A DNA stretch of 64,000 nucleotides from JBBQVZ01 sp963695975 (GCA_963695975.1 CAVOIB010000009.1:124001-188000), one strand, 5' to 3'. Counted from the stretch's first letter, positions 1-8,954 are shown. The notes: generated from the letters alone by a model not told the origin. Numbers and translations: made by a program.

Positions 1-1
1 G

Positions 2-478
2 GGGTCGGGCGCGATCGCACTCGCGGTTCGCGATGAACGCCCAGACGCGCGCGTGATCGCTATCGACGTGTCGCTCGAGGCCGTGTCGCTCACGAAGGCG
101 AACGCCGAGCGCCTAGCGCTCCCGATCGAGGTCCTCGAGGGCGATCTCCTCGAGCCGTTACCGGGCTCGATCCGCGGTCAGGTCGACCTCGTGATCAGCA
201 ATCCCCCTTACGTTACCGAGCGAGCGCTCGCGTCGCTGTCGCGTGAGGTCCTCGCCGACCCACTCGCCGCGCTGATCGGCAGCGTTTACGTGTACGAACG
301 GCTGTTCGCGCAAGCGAGGGACGCGCTTCGTGCCGGCGCCGCCGTCGTGGTGGAGATCGAGGAGACCCGAGGTGAGGAGATCCGCGACGTGGCCTCCGCG
401 GCCGGCTTCCTCGTCGTGGACGTCGCGCCGGATCTGAACGGTCGCGATCGCGTCCTGATCGCGCGGGTCCCCTCATGA
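2..478 (+). CDS. prmC: Release factor glutamine methyltransferase PrmC, C-terminal part
   Basis: Partial gene; its 5' end lies upstream of the window. PrmC methylates the Gln of the GGQ motif of peptide chain release factors using SAM. The visible part opens inside the SAM-binding glycine motif (GSGAIALAV), continues with the acidic ribose-binding strand (VIAID), and has the family catalytic motif NPPY at 200-211 (DLVISNPPYV). The C-terminus (GRDRVLIAR) is typical of the family. Its stop overlaps the start of tsaC by four bases (ATGA, 475-478), which implies translational coupling. The prmC-tsaC pairing is standard in Actinomycetota and many other bacteria. Confidence 0.93.
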   Translation, partial: GSGAIALAVRDERPDARVIAIDVSLEAVSLTKANAERLALPIEVLEGDLLEPLPGSIRGQVDLVISNPPYVTERALASLSREVLADPLAALIGSVYVYERLFAQARDALRAGAAVVVEIEETRGEEIRDVASAAGFLVVDVAPDLNGRDRVLIARVPS

Positions 479-1116
479 CGGCCGTCGACGATGCCGCCGC
501 CGCGGCCCGTCGAGGGGAGCTGATCGCTTTCCCGACGGATACGGTGTACGGGCTGGCTTGCCGGCCCGACGACCTCGCTGCGACGGATCGAACGTTCGAC
601 GCCAAACGCCGCCCGAAGGACCTGACGCTGCCGGTGTTGGTTCCGTCGATCGCCTCAGCACGGGACGTTGCGGCCTTCGACGACCGCGCGGAACGATTGG
701 CGCTCGCGTTCTGGCCGGGGACGCTTACCATCGTGCTGCCGCGCTCGACGGCGAGCGCCTCATGGGCGCTGGGTGGAACGGGTGACTCGATCGGGGTGCG
801 CGTACCGGGACATCCGCTCGCGCTCGCGGTCCTTCGAGCGGCCGGGCCGCTCGCCGTCACCAGTGCGAACCGATCCGGCGAACCACCGGCGCGAACGTGC
901 GAGGAGCTGTGCTCGACGTTCGGGGATCTTGTCTCCGTGTACCTCTGCCAGGACAGTCCCCTTGACGGCGACGCCTCAACGGTCGTCGATCTCGCGCATG
1001 GGCCGGCCCGCCTCTTGCGCGCCGGAGCGGTGACGTCGGCGCGCCTCGAGGACGTCTTGGGCTCCGAAGCGCCACTGTTAGACTCGCCCTCTCCGAAGGT
1101 GATGCCCTCTCGATGA
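475..1116 (+). CDS. tsaC: Threonylcarbamoyl-AMP synthase (YrdC/Sua5 family)
   Basis: 213 aa. Makes threonylcarbamoyl-AMP from threonine, bicarbonate and ATP, the first step of t6A37 tRNA modification. The YrdC-fold signature is complete: FPTDTVYGL at residues 19-27, the basic KRRPKDLTLP stretch at 44-53 and SANRSGEP at 130-137. It is short, ending after the YrdC domain, so it is the single-domain TsaC form without the Sua5 C-terminal domain. It overlaps prmC upstream and the phosphatase gene downstream, each by ATGA. Confidence 0.93.
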   Translation: MTAVDDAAAAARRGELIAFPTDTVYGLACRPDDLAATDRTFDAKRRPKDLTLPVLVPSIASARDVAAFDDRAERLALAFWPGTLTIVLPRSTASASWALGGTGDSIGVRVPGHPLALAVLRAAGPLAVTSANRSGEPPARTCEELCSTFGDLVSVYLCQDSPLDGDASTVVDLAHGPARLLRAGAVTSARLEDVLGSEAPLLDSPSPKVMPSR

Positions 1117-1697
1117 CCTCCATCCTCGTCGTCTGTACCGGGAACATCTGCCGCTCGCCGATGGCCGAGGGGCTGCTGCGCGTCGCGCTGGAGCGGCGGT
1201 TCGGCGTCGGTGCGCCGGACGTCTCGTCCGCGGGCACGACGGGACTCGAGGGGTACGAGGCGAGCCCGGAGGGTGTGGAGGCGGCCCGGGAGCTCGGGGC
1301 CGATATCGAGGGGCATGTCGCCCGCCGCCTCTCGACGGCGATGGCCGAGGAGGCCGATCTGCTGCTCTGTATGGCGAGCGAACACCGAGCGATCGTGGAG
1401 GCCGCCACGCCGTCGCTCGCCCCTCGCACGTTCACGTTGAAGGAGCTCGTGCGACTGCTCGAGTCGCTGCCCGTGCCCGATGGCGATCCGTTCGAGGTTC
1501 GTCTATCCGCTGCCGACGCGGCGCGCCAGGCCGGCGCCGTGCCTCCGTCGCAGGACGACGACATCGCGGACCCGCTGGGGCAGCCCTTGGAGGCCTACCG
1601 CGCGATCGCATGGGAGCTGGAGACGTGGATCGAGCGAGCGCTCGTGGGGCTCTACGGGCCCGTGACCTCCGAGGAAGCGGCCGCAGGAGGGGCGTGA
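1113..1697 (+). CDS. Low-molecular-weight protein-tyrosine phosphatase family
   Basis: 194 aa. The N-terminus holds the CX5RS phosphatase P-loop (CTGNICRS, residues 8-15) with nucleophile Cys8 and phosphate-binding Arg14. The downstream acidic DDDIADPLG segment matches the general-acid loop (usually DP-containing) of LMW-PTPs. It is longer than the usual 150-165 residues because of an insertion before that loop. It may equally be an arsenate-reductase-like or protein-arginine-phosphatase member; substrate is not readable from sequence. It overlaps tsaC (ATGA) and sits directly before rpiB, a position conserved in actinobacterial prmC-glyA operons. Confidence 0.88.
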   Translation: MTSILVVCTGNICRSPMAEGLLRVALERRFGVGAPDVSSAGTTGLEGYEASPEGVEAARELGADIEGHVARRLSTAMAEEADLLLCMASEHRAIVEAATPSLAPRTFTLKELVRLLESLPVPDGDPFEVRLSAADAARQAGAVPPSQDDDIADPLGQPLEAYRAIAWELETWIERALVGLYGPVTSEEAAAGGA

Positions 1698-1699
1698 TC

Positions 1700-2146
1700 G
1701 TGAAGATCGCGTTGGGTACGGATCACGCGGGGTTCGCCCTCAAGGAGGAGCTGAAGTCGTTCCTGCTGTCGGAAGGCCATGAGGTGATCGATCGAGGGAC
1801 GAACTCCGAGGCCCCGGTCGACTACCCGGCCTTCTGCGCCGCCGCGGCTCGCGAGGTGACCGAGGGACGGGCGGAGCGCGGGATCGTCCTCGGCGGCTCC
1901 GGTCAGGGTGAGCAGATCGCGGCGAACAAGGTTCAGGGTGTGCGCGCGGCGCTCTGTCACGATCTCTATACCGCGCGTTTGGCGCGCGAGCACAACGACG
2001 CGAACGTCCTGGCGATGGGCGGCCGGATCATCGCGCCCGCCTATGCGAAAGAGATCGTCCGCCTGTGGCTCGCGACACCGTTCGACGGGGGCCGCCACGT
2101 CCAACGGATCGAGCAGATCACGATGATCGAGCGAGGGGAGCTGTAA
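1700..2146 (+). CDS. rpiB: Ribose-5-phosphate isomerase B
   Basis: 148 aa, RpiB/LacAB family. Interconverts ribose-5-phosphate and ribulose-5-phosphate. GTG at 1700 is chosen over the overlapping GTG at 1694 because the AGGAGG ribosome site at 1685-1690 is 9 bases from 1700 but only 3 from 1694, and MKIALGTDHAG is the normal family N-terminus. Key features are DHAGFALK near the start and GGSGQGEQIAANK around residues 65-77. In E. coli-type RpiB a catalytic Cys sits in this loop. Here it is absent and Glu71 takes the place of the base, as in Mycobacterium RpiB, which supports an actinobacterial host. Confidence 0.93.
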   Translation: MKIALGTDHAGFALKEELKSFLLSEGHEVIDRGTNSEAPVDYPAFCAAAAREVTEGRAERGIVLGGSGQGEQIAANKVQGVRAALCHDLYTARLAREHNDANVLAMGGRIIAPAYAKEIVRLWLATPFDGGRHVQRIEQITMIERGEL

Positions 2147-2148
2147 CC

Positions 2149-3417
2149 ATGAAGGACTACGCGGCGAGCTGGGATGCGCTGAAGGCCACCGACCCCGAGG
2201 TCGCCTCGGCGATCGCGAGCGAGCTCGAGCGCGAGCGGACCACGCTCCGTTTGATCGCGTCGGAGAATTACGCGAGCCCCGCCGTGCTCGCGGCCATCGG
2301 ATCGTCCATGAACAACAAGTACGCGGAGGGTTATCCGGGCCGTCGCTACTACGGCGGTTGCGAGTTCGTCGACGTGACCGAGCAGCTCGCGATCGATCGC
2401 GCGAAGGATCTGTTCGGCGCCGATCACGCGAACGTGCAACCGCACGCCGGGGCGCAGGCGAACATGGCGGTCTTCGGCGCGTTCTTGGAACCGAACAACC
2501 CGAAGGACAAAGTGCTCGGCATGGCGCTCGCGCACGGCGGCCACCTGACGCACGGCTCCCCGGTGAACGTCAGTGGCATGTGGTTCAACTTCGTCGCCTA
2601 CGAGGTGGATCGGGAGACCGAGCGCCTGGATATGGACCGCATCCGCGATCTCGCGAAGGAGCACAAGCCGACGATCATCCTGGCCGGCTACACCGCGTAC
2701 GCACGCGAGATCGACTTCGCGGCGTTCCGCGGGATCTGCGATGAGGTCGGAGCGCTCCTGTGGGTCGATGCCTCGCACTTCATCGGGCTGGTGGCAGGCG
2801 GCGCCTATCCGTCGCCGGTGCCGCACGCGGACGTCGTGACGTTCACGACGCACAAGGCGCTCCGCGGACCGCGCGGCGCCATGATCCTGTGCCGCGAGGA
2901 GCATGCCAAGGCGATCGACAAGGCCGTCTTCCCGATGATGCAGGGCGGACCGCTCGAGCACTGCATCGCGGGGAAGGCGGTCGCCCTCAAGGAAGCGATG
3001 ACCCCTGCCTACCGGGACTACGCGCAGCGCGTGGTTCGAACGGCCCGTGCCCTTGCACAGGGGATGAGCGATGAAGGGTTGCGGATCGTCTCAGGCGGGA
3101 CGGACTCGCACCTGATCCTGGCCGACGTCCGCCCGCTCGGCGTTTCGGGCAAGGACGCCGAGGCCGTGATGGACGAAGTCGGCATCTCGATCAACAAGAA
3201 CGCGATCCCGTTCGACCCACAGCCTCCGTCGACCCCCTCGGGGATCCGGGTCGGAACCCCCGGGCCGGCGACGCTCGGGATGGACGAGCCGGAGATGAAG
3301 GAGGTCTCGGGCGTGATCGGGGACGTGCTACGACACCCGGGTGACGCCGCGGTGAAGGTAGCAGCGAACGGTCGGGTGCGTGAACTGATGAAACGCTTCC
3401 CCGTCTATCCGGACTGA
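2149..3417 (+). CDS. glyA: Serine hydroxymethyltransferase
   Basis: 422 aa. PLP enzyme converting serine and tetrahydrofolate to glycine and 5,10-methylene-THF. The N-terminal IASENYASPAVLAA segment, EGYPGRRYYGGCEFVD and the PLP-lysine motif (TTHK, Lys236) are present. Two signature spots differ from the common form: DASHFIGLVAGG rather than D-M-A-H-I-A-G-L-V, and HKALRGPRG rather than HKTLRGPRG. Both are conservative. ATG at 2149 has a purine-rich site GAGGGGAG at 2133-2140, three bases after rpiB. It supplies one-carbon units that serA-derived serine and the GcvT-like proteins near 53-56 kb could draw on or feed. Confidence 0.95.
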   Translation: MKDYAASWDALKATDPEVASAIASELERERTTLRLIASENYASPAVLAAIGSSMNNKYAEGYPGRRYYGGCEFVDVTEQLAIDRAKDLFGADHANVQPHAGAQANMAVFGAFLEPNNPKDKVLGMALAHGGHLTHGSPVNVSGMWFNFVAYEVDRETERLDMDRIRDLAKEHKPTIILAGYTAYAREIDFAAFRGICDEVGALLWVDASHFIGLVAGGAYPSPVPHADVVTFTTHKALRGPRGAMILCREEHAKAIDKAVFPMMQGGPLEHCIAGKAVALKEAMTPAYRDYAQRVVRTARALAQGMSDEGLRIVSGGTDSHLILADVRPLGVSGKDAEAVMDEVGISINKNAIPFDPQPPSTPSGIRVGTPGPATLGMDEPEMKEVSGVIGDVLRHPGDAAVKVAANGRVRELMKRFPVYPD

Positions 3418-3418
3418 C

Positions 3419-3451
3419 CTCGCGTGCGACGCGAGTCGGCGGATCGCACGC
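3419..3451 (+). promoter_or_regulatory. Two mutually exclusive hairpins between glyA and wecA
   Basis: CTCGCGT (3419-3425) pairs perfectly with ACGCGAG (3429-3435). Alternatively GCGTGCGA (3422-3429) pairs perfectly with TCGCACGC (3444-3451). The two stems share bases, so they cannot coexist. The position right after the glyA stop is consistent with a terminator or attenuator. No U-tract follows. Confidence 0.45.
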
Positions 3452-3464
3452 TGGGCCAACCCTG

Positions 3465-4643
3465 ATGGCCTACCTCCTGGTGTTCCTGGCGTCCGCGGGG
3501 ACGACCTTCGCGCTTACGCCGGCCGTCCGCCGTCTCGTCATCCGATTCGGCGCCATCGATCAACCCTCCGACCGCAAGGTGCACCCGAAGGCCACGCCGA
3601 CCATGGGTGGCCTTGCGATGTACGCCGGGTTCCTGGTCGGTCTCGGGCTCTCGAGGTTCCTACCGTTCTTCGCCGACATGAACGCGAAGAGCGCGGAGCC
3701 CCTCGCCGCGCTGATCGCCTGCACGGCGATGGTCGGCCTCGGGGCGATCGACGACAAGCGCGGCACGTCGGCCCTCGCCAAACTCACCGCGCAGATCTTC
3801 ATCGGCGGTCTGCTGATCTTGCTCGGCGTGCAGGTCCTCTATTTCTGGCTCCCGGGGGCCGGCATCGTGTCCGTGAGCTCGGACCTCGCGGTCTTGCTGA
3901 CGCTCCTGTGGATGACGCTCGTGGTGAACGCGGTCAACCTGGTCGATGGCCTGGACGGCCTCGCCGCCGGGATGGTGGCGATCGCGGCCACCTCGTTCTT
4001 CATCTACATGTCGGGGACCCCAAGCACGTTCGCGTTCGACGCGTCGTCCGCGGCGTTGCTCTCGGCGATCACCGTCGGGATCTGCGTCGGGTTCCTCCCG
4101 TGGAACTTCTACCCGGCGAAGATCTTCATGGGGGACTCGGGCTCCATGTTGCTCGGGATGCTCCTCACGATCGCCACGATCTCGGGCGTGGGACGCAACC
4201 CGTACCGTCCCAGCGGTGGAGACCTCGCGGCGATCGCCGGCACGTTGCTCGTGCCGCTGTTGGTGCTCGCGATCCCGTTCCTCGACGTCGTGCTCGCCGT
4301 CGTTCGCCGCTCGTGGCGCGGGAAGGGGATCGGGCAGGCGGACAAGGAGCACATCCACCATCGCCTGATGGACATCGGCCACAGCCATCGGGGGGCGGTC
4401 CTCCTCATGTACCTGTGGAGCGCGCTGATCTCCGCGAGCGCTCTGGCGGTCGGCCTGATCGACGGGCGCCTCGCCGTGGGCGTGATCGTCGTGGTGGCCG
4501 TGCTGCTGTTCGTGGTCACGGCCTATCCGCGCCTGGATCGCTGGCGGGGACGAGTTGAGGTGGCGACGCGAACGAGCCCATCGATCGCGCCGCGGCCGGG
4601 GGCGAGGAGCCGCACGGTGCGGAGGGCTAGACATAACGGGTGA
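3465..4643 (+). CDS. wecA: Undecaprenyl-phosphate GlcNAc-1-phosphate transferase (WecA/TagO family)
   Basis: 392 aa, polytopic GT4-family phosphoglycosyl transferase. It transfers a sugar-1-phosphate, most likely GlcNAc-1-P from the UDP-sugar, to undecaprenyl or decaprenyl phosphate, the first step of arabinogalactan/teichoic-type polymers. Visible motifs: DQPSDRKVHPKATPTMGG in the first cytoplasmic loop, the Asp pair GAIDDKRG, VNLVDGLDGLAAG, FMGDSGSM, and the C-terminal His motif HIHHRLMDIGHSH. About ten hydrophobic helices are visible. MraY itself is less likely because of the HIHHRL motif and because glyA-wecA-atp is the actinobacterial rfe/wecA position. Confidence 0.9.
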   Translation: MAYLLVFLASAGTTFALTPAVRRLVIRFGAIDQPSDRKVHPKATPTMGGLAMYAGFLVGLGLSRFLPFFADMNAKSAEPLAALIACTAMVGLGAIDDKRGTSALAKLTAQIFIGGLLILLGVQVLYFWLPGAGIVSVSSDLAVLLTLLWMTLVVNAVNLVDGLDGLAAGMVAIAATSFFIYMSGTPSTFAFDASSAALLSAITVGICVGFLPWNFYPAKIFMGDSGSMLLGMLLTIATISGVGRNPYRPSGGDLAAIAGTLLVPLLVLAIPFLDVVLAVVRRSWRGKGIGQADKEHIHHRLMDIGHSHRGAVLLMYLWSALISASALAVGLIDGRLAVGVIVVVAVLLFVVTAYPRLDRWRGRVEVATRTSPSIAPRPGARSRTVRRARHNG

Positions 4644-4698
4644 CCGCTTCCTAAGCACTGTGGCATGATGCCCGCGACGGTCGGCAAGGGGGGGTGCG

Positions 4699-5826
4699 AT
4701 GCCGGAGATCGATGTGCGGCTCGAGCGTGTCTCGAAGCTGTTCGGCGATGTCGCCGCGGTCGACGAGCTGTCGCTCGACATCGCCGAGGGCGAGTTCTTC
4801 TCGATGCTCGGGCCGTCTGGGTGCGGGAAGACCACCACGCTCCGGATGATCGGCGGGTTCGAGGAGCCGACGTACGGGACGGTCTACCTCGGCGGCCGCG
4901 ATGTCACGGACCTGCCCCCGTACAAGCGGGACGTCAACACGGTGTTCCAGTCCTACGCGCTCTTCCCGCACCTGGACGTGTTCGAGAACATCGCGTTCGG
5001 GCTCCGTCGGAAGAAGGTCGAGAAGGGGAGCATCGAGACCCGGGTCCGCGATGCGATGACGCTCGTCGATCTGGTGGGGTTCGAACGCCGCAAGCCGCCC
5101 CAGATGTCGGGCGGACAGCAGCAGCGGGTCGCGCTCGCTCGGGCGCTCGTCAACTCGCCGAAGGTCCTCCTGCTCGATGAGCCCCTCGGTGCCCTCGACC
5201 TCAAGCTCCGTAAGCAGATGCAGCTGGAACTGAAGCGGATCCAGCAAGAGGTCGGGATCACGTTCATCTACGTCACGCACGATCAGGAAGAGGCGATGAC
5301 GATGTCCGATCGGCTCGCCGTGATGCGCCACGGCAAGATCGACCAGATCGGTCCGCCCGAGGAGGTCTACGAGTCGCCGGCGACGGAGTTCGTCGCGGGG
5401 TTCCTTGGCGCGTCGAACATGCTCGACGGCGAGATCGAGCAGACGGACAATGGTCGGACGACCGTCGCCCTCGCCACCGGAGGGACGGTGCTGGCGAGAA
5501 CCGACCGCGTCCCTCCGGGCGCCTCGACCGTGAAGGTCGGGGTTCGCCCCGAGAAGATCACGATCGTCGAGGACGACGGCTCAGCCCCTACTGACCGGAA
5601 CTCGGTCACCGGACTGCTCCGCATGTCGACGTACATCGGCGTGAACTATCAGTACAAGGTGGATGGTCCGGGCGGCCACGAGTTGACGGTCTACGTCCAG
5701 AACTTGGGGGCGTCCGGCTCGCAGCCGCATCCTGGCCAGAAGGTCAGGTTGGAGTGGCTCCCCGAGCACACCTTCGTGGTGGAGCCCTCGACGGCCCCTA
5801 TCTCCGAGGAGGATGACGAAGTATGA
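4699..5826 (+). CDS. potA: Spermidine/putrescine-type ABC transporter ATP-binding protein
   Basis: 375 aa. Complete ABC ATPase: Walker A GPSGCGKTT at residues 38-46, Q-loop QSYALFPHL, signature MSGGQQQRVALARAL, Walker B LLLDEPLGALD and the H-loop THDQEEAM. A C-terminal TOBE-type region follows (about residues 240-370, SMLD-like ASNMLDGEI, VGVRPEKI), as in PotA and FbpC. ATG 4699 follows a G-rich ribosome site at 4688-4695. First gene of a potA-D-B-C operon; it overlaps the binding-protein gene by ATGA at 5823-5826. Polyamine specificity is inferred from the family of all four genes. Confidence 0.92.
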   Translation: MPEIDVRLERVSKLFGDVAAVDELSLDIAEGEFFSMLGPSGCGKTTTLRMIGGFEEPTYGTVYLGGRDVTDLPPYKRDVNTVFQSYALFPHLDVFENIAFGLRRKKVEKGSIETRVRDAMTLVDLVGFERRKPPQMSGGQQQRVALARALVNSPKVLLLDEPLGALDLKLRKQMQLELKRIQQEVGITFIYVTHDQEEAMTMSDRLAVMRHGKIDQIGPPEEVYESPATEFVAGFLGASNMLDGEIEQTDNGRTTVALATGGTVLARTDRVPPGASTVKVGVRPEKITIVEDDGSAPTDRNSVTGLLRMSTYIGVNYQYKVDGPGGHELTVYVQNLGASGSQPHPGQKVRLEWLPEHTFVVEPSTAPISEEDDEV

Positions 5827-7091
5827 CCGCCAGTCGGATCGACGAACTGCTGAGGGATCCCGCGTTCCTGCGAGGGCTCACGATGCGAAGGATGTCTCGA
5901 CGCGATCTGTTCCGCTCCGCGGGGATAGGCGCCGGCGCCCTCTCGCTCGGCGCGATCCTCGCAGCCTGTGGTGGGACCGGCGCTGGCGGCGGGGGAGGCG
6001 GAGGCGGAGGCGGGGGGATCGACTGGACGGCGACGCCCAGCGGCTCGATCAAGTTCGCGAACTGGCCGCTCTACATCGACAAGAAGAACGTGAACGGCCA
6101 GACCACGCACCCCTCCATCGACCAGTTCACCCAGCAGAGCGGGATCGAGGTCAACTACCGCGAGGTCATCAACACGAACGAAGGCTTCTTCGGGAAGATC
6201 CAGCCTCAGCTTCAGGCGGGCCAACCGACGGGCTGGGACATCATCGTCATCACGAACGGAACCACGCTCGATGAGCTCCTGCGGCTGAACTACCTGGTGG
6301 AGCTGCCGGCCGACATGCACCCGAACTTCGACGCCAACGCGAGCGTGGCCGTCAAGGATCCTGCGTACGACCCCGGGAACAAGCACACGATGGCCTGGCA
6401 GTCGGGCCTGACCGCGATCGGCTGGGACCCTGTTCAGGTTAAGCAGCTGCGGCCGAGCAAGCCGGTGATCGACAGTTTCCAGGACATGCTCGATCCGGCG
6501 TTCAAGGGCAAGGTAGGCATGTTCAACAACGCCGCGGACCTGGCTTGCCTCGCGATGGTCGGGATCGGGATCAACCCCGAGACCTCGACGCCGGACCAGT
6601 GGCAGCAGGCGGCCGACGTCCTCAACAAGCAGAGGGACGACGGGATCGTCCGCGCGTACTACGGCCAGGAGTACACGAACGCTCTGCAGAACGGCGACAT
6701 CGCCGTCACTATGGCGTGGTCGGGTGACCTGTATCAGTTGAACAAGGGTGGTGAGTCGACCGGGCTGCAGTTCACGGTGCCGACGGAGGGCGCGGTGATC
6801 TGGACGGACAACATGTGCATCCCCAACGGCGCGGAGAACCCGGTCGCCGCGCTCACGTACATGGACTACGTCTACCAGCCACAGGTGGAGGCGATCATCG
6901 AGGAGGGTGTCGCCTACATCTGCCCCGTCCCGGCCGCCAAGGACCAGGTAACGGATCCCAATATCGCCAACAGCCCGCTCGTCTTCCCGTCGGAGGAGGA
7001 CCTAGCGAAGACGTATTCGTACTACGTGTTCAAGACCCCGGACGAGCTGGATCAGTGGAACGCGCTGTTCCAACCGATCTACCAAGGCTAG
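5823..7091 (+). CDS. potD: PotD/PotF-like polyamine-binding lipoprotein
   Basis: 422 aa substrate-binding protein of the spermidine/putrescine (SBP family 1, PotD) type. N-terminus has a twin-arginine motif SRRDLFR (Arg26-Arg27), a hydrophobic segment and a lipobox LAAC with acceptor Cys49, so it is probably Tat-exported and lipid-anchored. The anchor is followed by an almost pure glycine linker (about residues 50-65, encoded near 5985-6020). The mature domain starts with IKFANWPLYID, the typical PotD opening, and contains MAWQSGLTAIGWDP and VTMAWSGD segments of the family. It lies between the ATPase and the two permeases. Confidence 0.92.
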   Translation: MTASRIDELLRDPAFLRGLTMRRMSRRDLFRSAGIGAGALSLGAILAACGGTGAGGGGGGGGGGGIDWTATPSGSIKFANWPLYIDKKNVNGQTTHPSIDQFTQQSGIEVNYREVINTNEGFFGKIQPQLQAGQPTGWDIIVITNGTTLDELLRLNYLVELPADMHPNFDANASVAVKDPAYDPGNKHTMAWQSGLTAIGWDPVQVKQLRPSKPVIDSFQDMLDPAFKGKVGMFNNAADLACLAMVGIGINPETSTPDQWQQAADVLNKQRDDGIVRAYYGQEYTNALQNGDIAVTMAWSGDLYQLNKGGESTGLQFTVPTEGAVIWTDNMCIPNGAENPVAALTYMDYVYQPQVEAIIEEGVAYICPVPAAKDQVTDPNIANSPLVFPSEEDLAKTYSYYVFKTPDELDQWNALFQPIYQG

Positions 7092-7125
7092 CCGGCAGTC
7101 GCGGGCCGGGAGAGGGAGTTCGAGC

Positions 7126-8049
7126 ATGGGCGTGCCGTCGGTCGACGAGATCGTCAAGGCCAACACGCCTCTGATCGAGAAGCGTCAGCCGAGCCGTCGC
7201 AAGAGGCTGGTGCCCTACGGCCTTCTCTCGCCGGCTGCGCTCTACCTCGGGATCTTCTTCATGATCCCTATCTTCTACATGTTCTACACGTCTCTCCAGT
7301 CGGGGTTCATCGGCGACTTCAACTTCACGTGGCACTTCCAGAACTACTCGAGCGCGATCCAGCAGTACGGGTACATCTACGTGCGATCGCTGTATTACGC
7401 GGGGTTGGTCACGGTGTTCGCGCTCCTGTTCGCCTACCCGGTGGCGTACTGGATCGCGTTCTACGGCGGGAAGCGCAAGTCGGTATTCCTGTTCCTGCTC
7501 CTGTTGCCCTTCTTCGTTTCGTTCGTGATCCGGACGATCCAGTGGCAGTTCCTGCTACGCGACAACGGCATCATCCTCGGGTTCCTGAAGAACATCGGTT
7601 TGGTTCCGCAGTCTTATCGGGTGCTTGGGACGACGGTCGCCGTGATCGCGGGGATCACGTACAACTTCCTGCCCTTCACCGCGCTCCCCGTGTACGTCGC
7701 CCTCGAGCGGATCGACAAGCGCCTGGTCGAGGCCGGGAAGGACCTGTACGCGAATCGGTTCACCACGTTCCGGAAGGTCGTCTGGCCGCTCTCGCTTCCC
7801 GGCGTGTTCGCCGCGTTCCTGCTGACGTTCGTCCCATCCGTCGGGGACTACATCAACGCGCAGATCCTCGGAGGGCCCGGTAACACGATGGTCGGGAACG
7901 TGATCCAAACGCAGTTCCTGAACAACTTCAACTATCCCCTCGCTGCTGCCATGTCGTTCATCTTGATGGGGGCCCTCCTGATCGGCGCGTCGATCTACGC
8001 GAAGGTGCTCGGCACTGAGGACGTTACGCGAGGGGCGGTGACGGGATGA
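7126..8049 (+). CDS. potB: Polyamine-type ABC transporter permease, PotB-like
   Basis: 307 aa integral membrane protein with about six helices. The cytoplasmic EAA loop is clear (VEAGKDLYANRFTTFRKVVWPLSLPG), the site that docks to PotA. It has a long hydrophilic N-terminus (about 35 residues) before helix 1. A GGGAGAGGGAG-like purine site at 7108-7118 precedes ATG 7126. It overlaps the next permease gene by ATGA (8046-8049). The pair PotB/PotC forms the transmembrane channel of the importer. Confidence 0.92.
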   Translation: MGVPSVDEIVKANTPLIEKRQPSRRKRLVPYGLLSPAALYLGIFFMIPIFYMFYTSLQSGFIGDFNFTWHFQNYSSAIQQYGYIYVRSLYYAGLVTVFALLFAYPVAYWIAFYGGKRKSVFLFLLLLPFFVSFVIRTIQWQFLLRDNGIILGFLKNIGLVPQSYRVLGTTVAVIAGITYNFLPFTALPVYVALERIDKRLVEAGKDLYANRFTTFRKVVWPLSLPGVFAAFLLTFVPSVGDYINAQILGGPGNTMVGNVIQTQFLNNFNYPLAAAMSFILMGALLIGASIYAKVLGTEDVTRGAVTG

Positions 8050-8954
8050 GCGCCATCGCCACCACCGACAGGGTCGCTCCTACGCGGGCGTCGGCCCCGA
8101 AGCCGAAGTCGCAGAAGCGATGGACCCGCTTCATCCTGCCGACATACACGGCGCTGTTCATCATCTATCTGGTCCTGCCCATCGCCGTGATGATCGTCTT
8201 CAGCTTCAACACCCCGAAGGGCCGCTACAACATCAAGTGGGAGCATGCGTCGCTGGAAGCCTGGCGAACGGTGTTCTCCTTCGATCCGGAGCTCACCGCC
8301 TCGATCCGGCTTTCGCTCGAGATCGCGATACTCGCCACGATCGGCGCCACCATCCTCGGCACGTTCCTCGGTCTGGCGCTTGGCCGATACAGCTTCCGCG
8401 GCGCAGGTGCGGCGAACTTCATCATCTTCCTGGCGATCGCATCACCCGAGATCGTGCTGGGGTCGGCCCTGCTCACGATGTTCGTGAACGCTCGGGCTCC
8501 CCTCGGCTTCACGACGATCCTTCTCGCTCACATCATGTTCAGCATCGCGTTCGTCGCGATCACCGTCCGCGCGCGCGTGCAGGGGATGGATCGATCGCTC
8601 GAGGAAGCGGCGGGCGACCTGGGCGCCGACCCTCGAACGACCTTCGTGAAGGTCACGCTTCCCATCATCTTGCCCGGCGTCATCTCCGGGGCTCTGCTCG
8701 CGTTCGCGCTCTCGATCGACGACTTCGTGATCACCAACTTCGTCGCCGGGTCCTCCAACACGTTCCCGCTGTGGGTCTACGGCGTCAGCCGGCAAGGGAT
8801 CCCGCCGCAGGTGAACGTGATGGGGACGTTGCTGTTCGCGTTCGGGATCTTCGTCGTGCTGTTCCAACTCGGATCCGCGCAGGTGAAAGGCAGGGCGGAC
8901 GCCCGGAGACTCGCTCAGGATCGGGCCAGCGTCGCCGCGGCTCAGGCCTCGTGA
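8046..8954 (+). CDS. potC: Polyamine-type ABC transporter permease, PotC-like
   Basis: 302 aa, six predicted membrane helices, with EAA motif LEEAAGDLGADPRTTFVKVTLP. The FSFNTP segment after the first helix and SIDDFVITNFVAG are typical PotC features. Last gene of the pot operon; translationally coupled to potB. The next gene (ATP synthase operon) has its own strong promoter, so the transporter is probably a separate transcription unit inserted between wecA and atp. Confidence 0.92.
   Translation: MSAIATTDRVAPTRASAPKPKSQKRWTRFILPTYTALFIIYLVLPIAVMIVFSFNTPKGRYNIKWEHASLEAWRTVFSFDPELTASIRLSLEIAILATIGATILGTFLGLALGRYSFRGAGAANFIIFLAIASPEIVLGSALLTMFVNARAPLGFTTILLAHIMFSIAFVAITVRARVQGMDRSLEEAAGDLGADPRTTFVKVTLPIILPGVISGALLAFALSIDDFVITNFVAGSSNTFPLWVYGVSRQGIPPQVNVMGTLLFAFGIFVVLFQLGSAQVKGRADARRLAQDRASVAAAQAS

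Noticed and set aside
213..1385. 390-codon minus-strand frame opposite prmC, tsaC and the phosphatase
   Set aside because: Composition (Arg, Ser, Pro) is typical of an antisense shadow; the plus-strand genes are certain.
4644..4698. Promoter for the pot operon (CATGAT-like box near 4664)
   Set aside because: No convincing -35/-10 pair; the operon may be read from upstream or the box is atypical.
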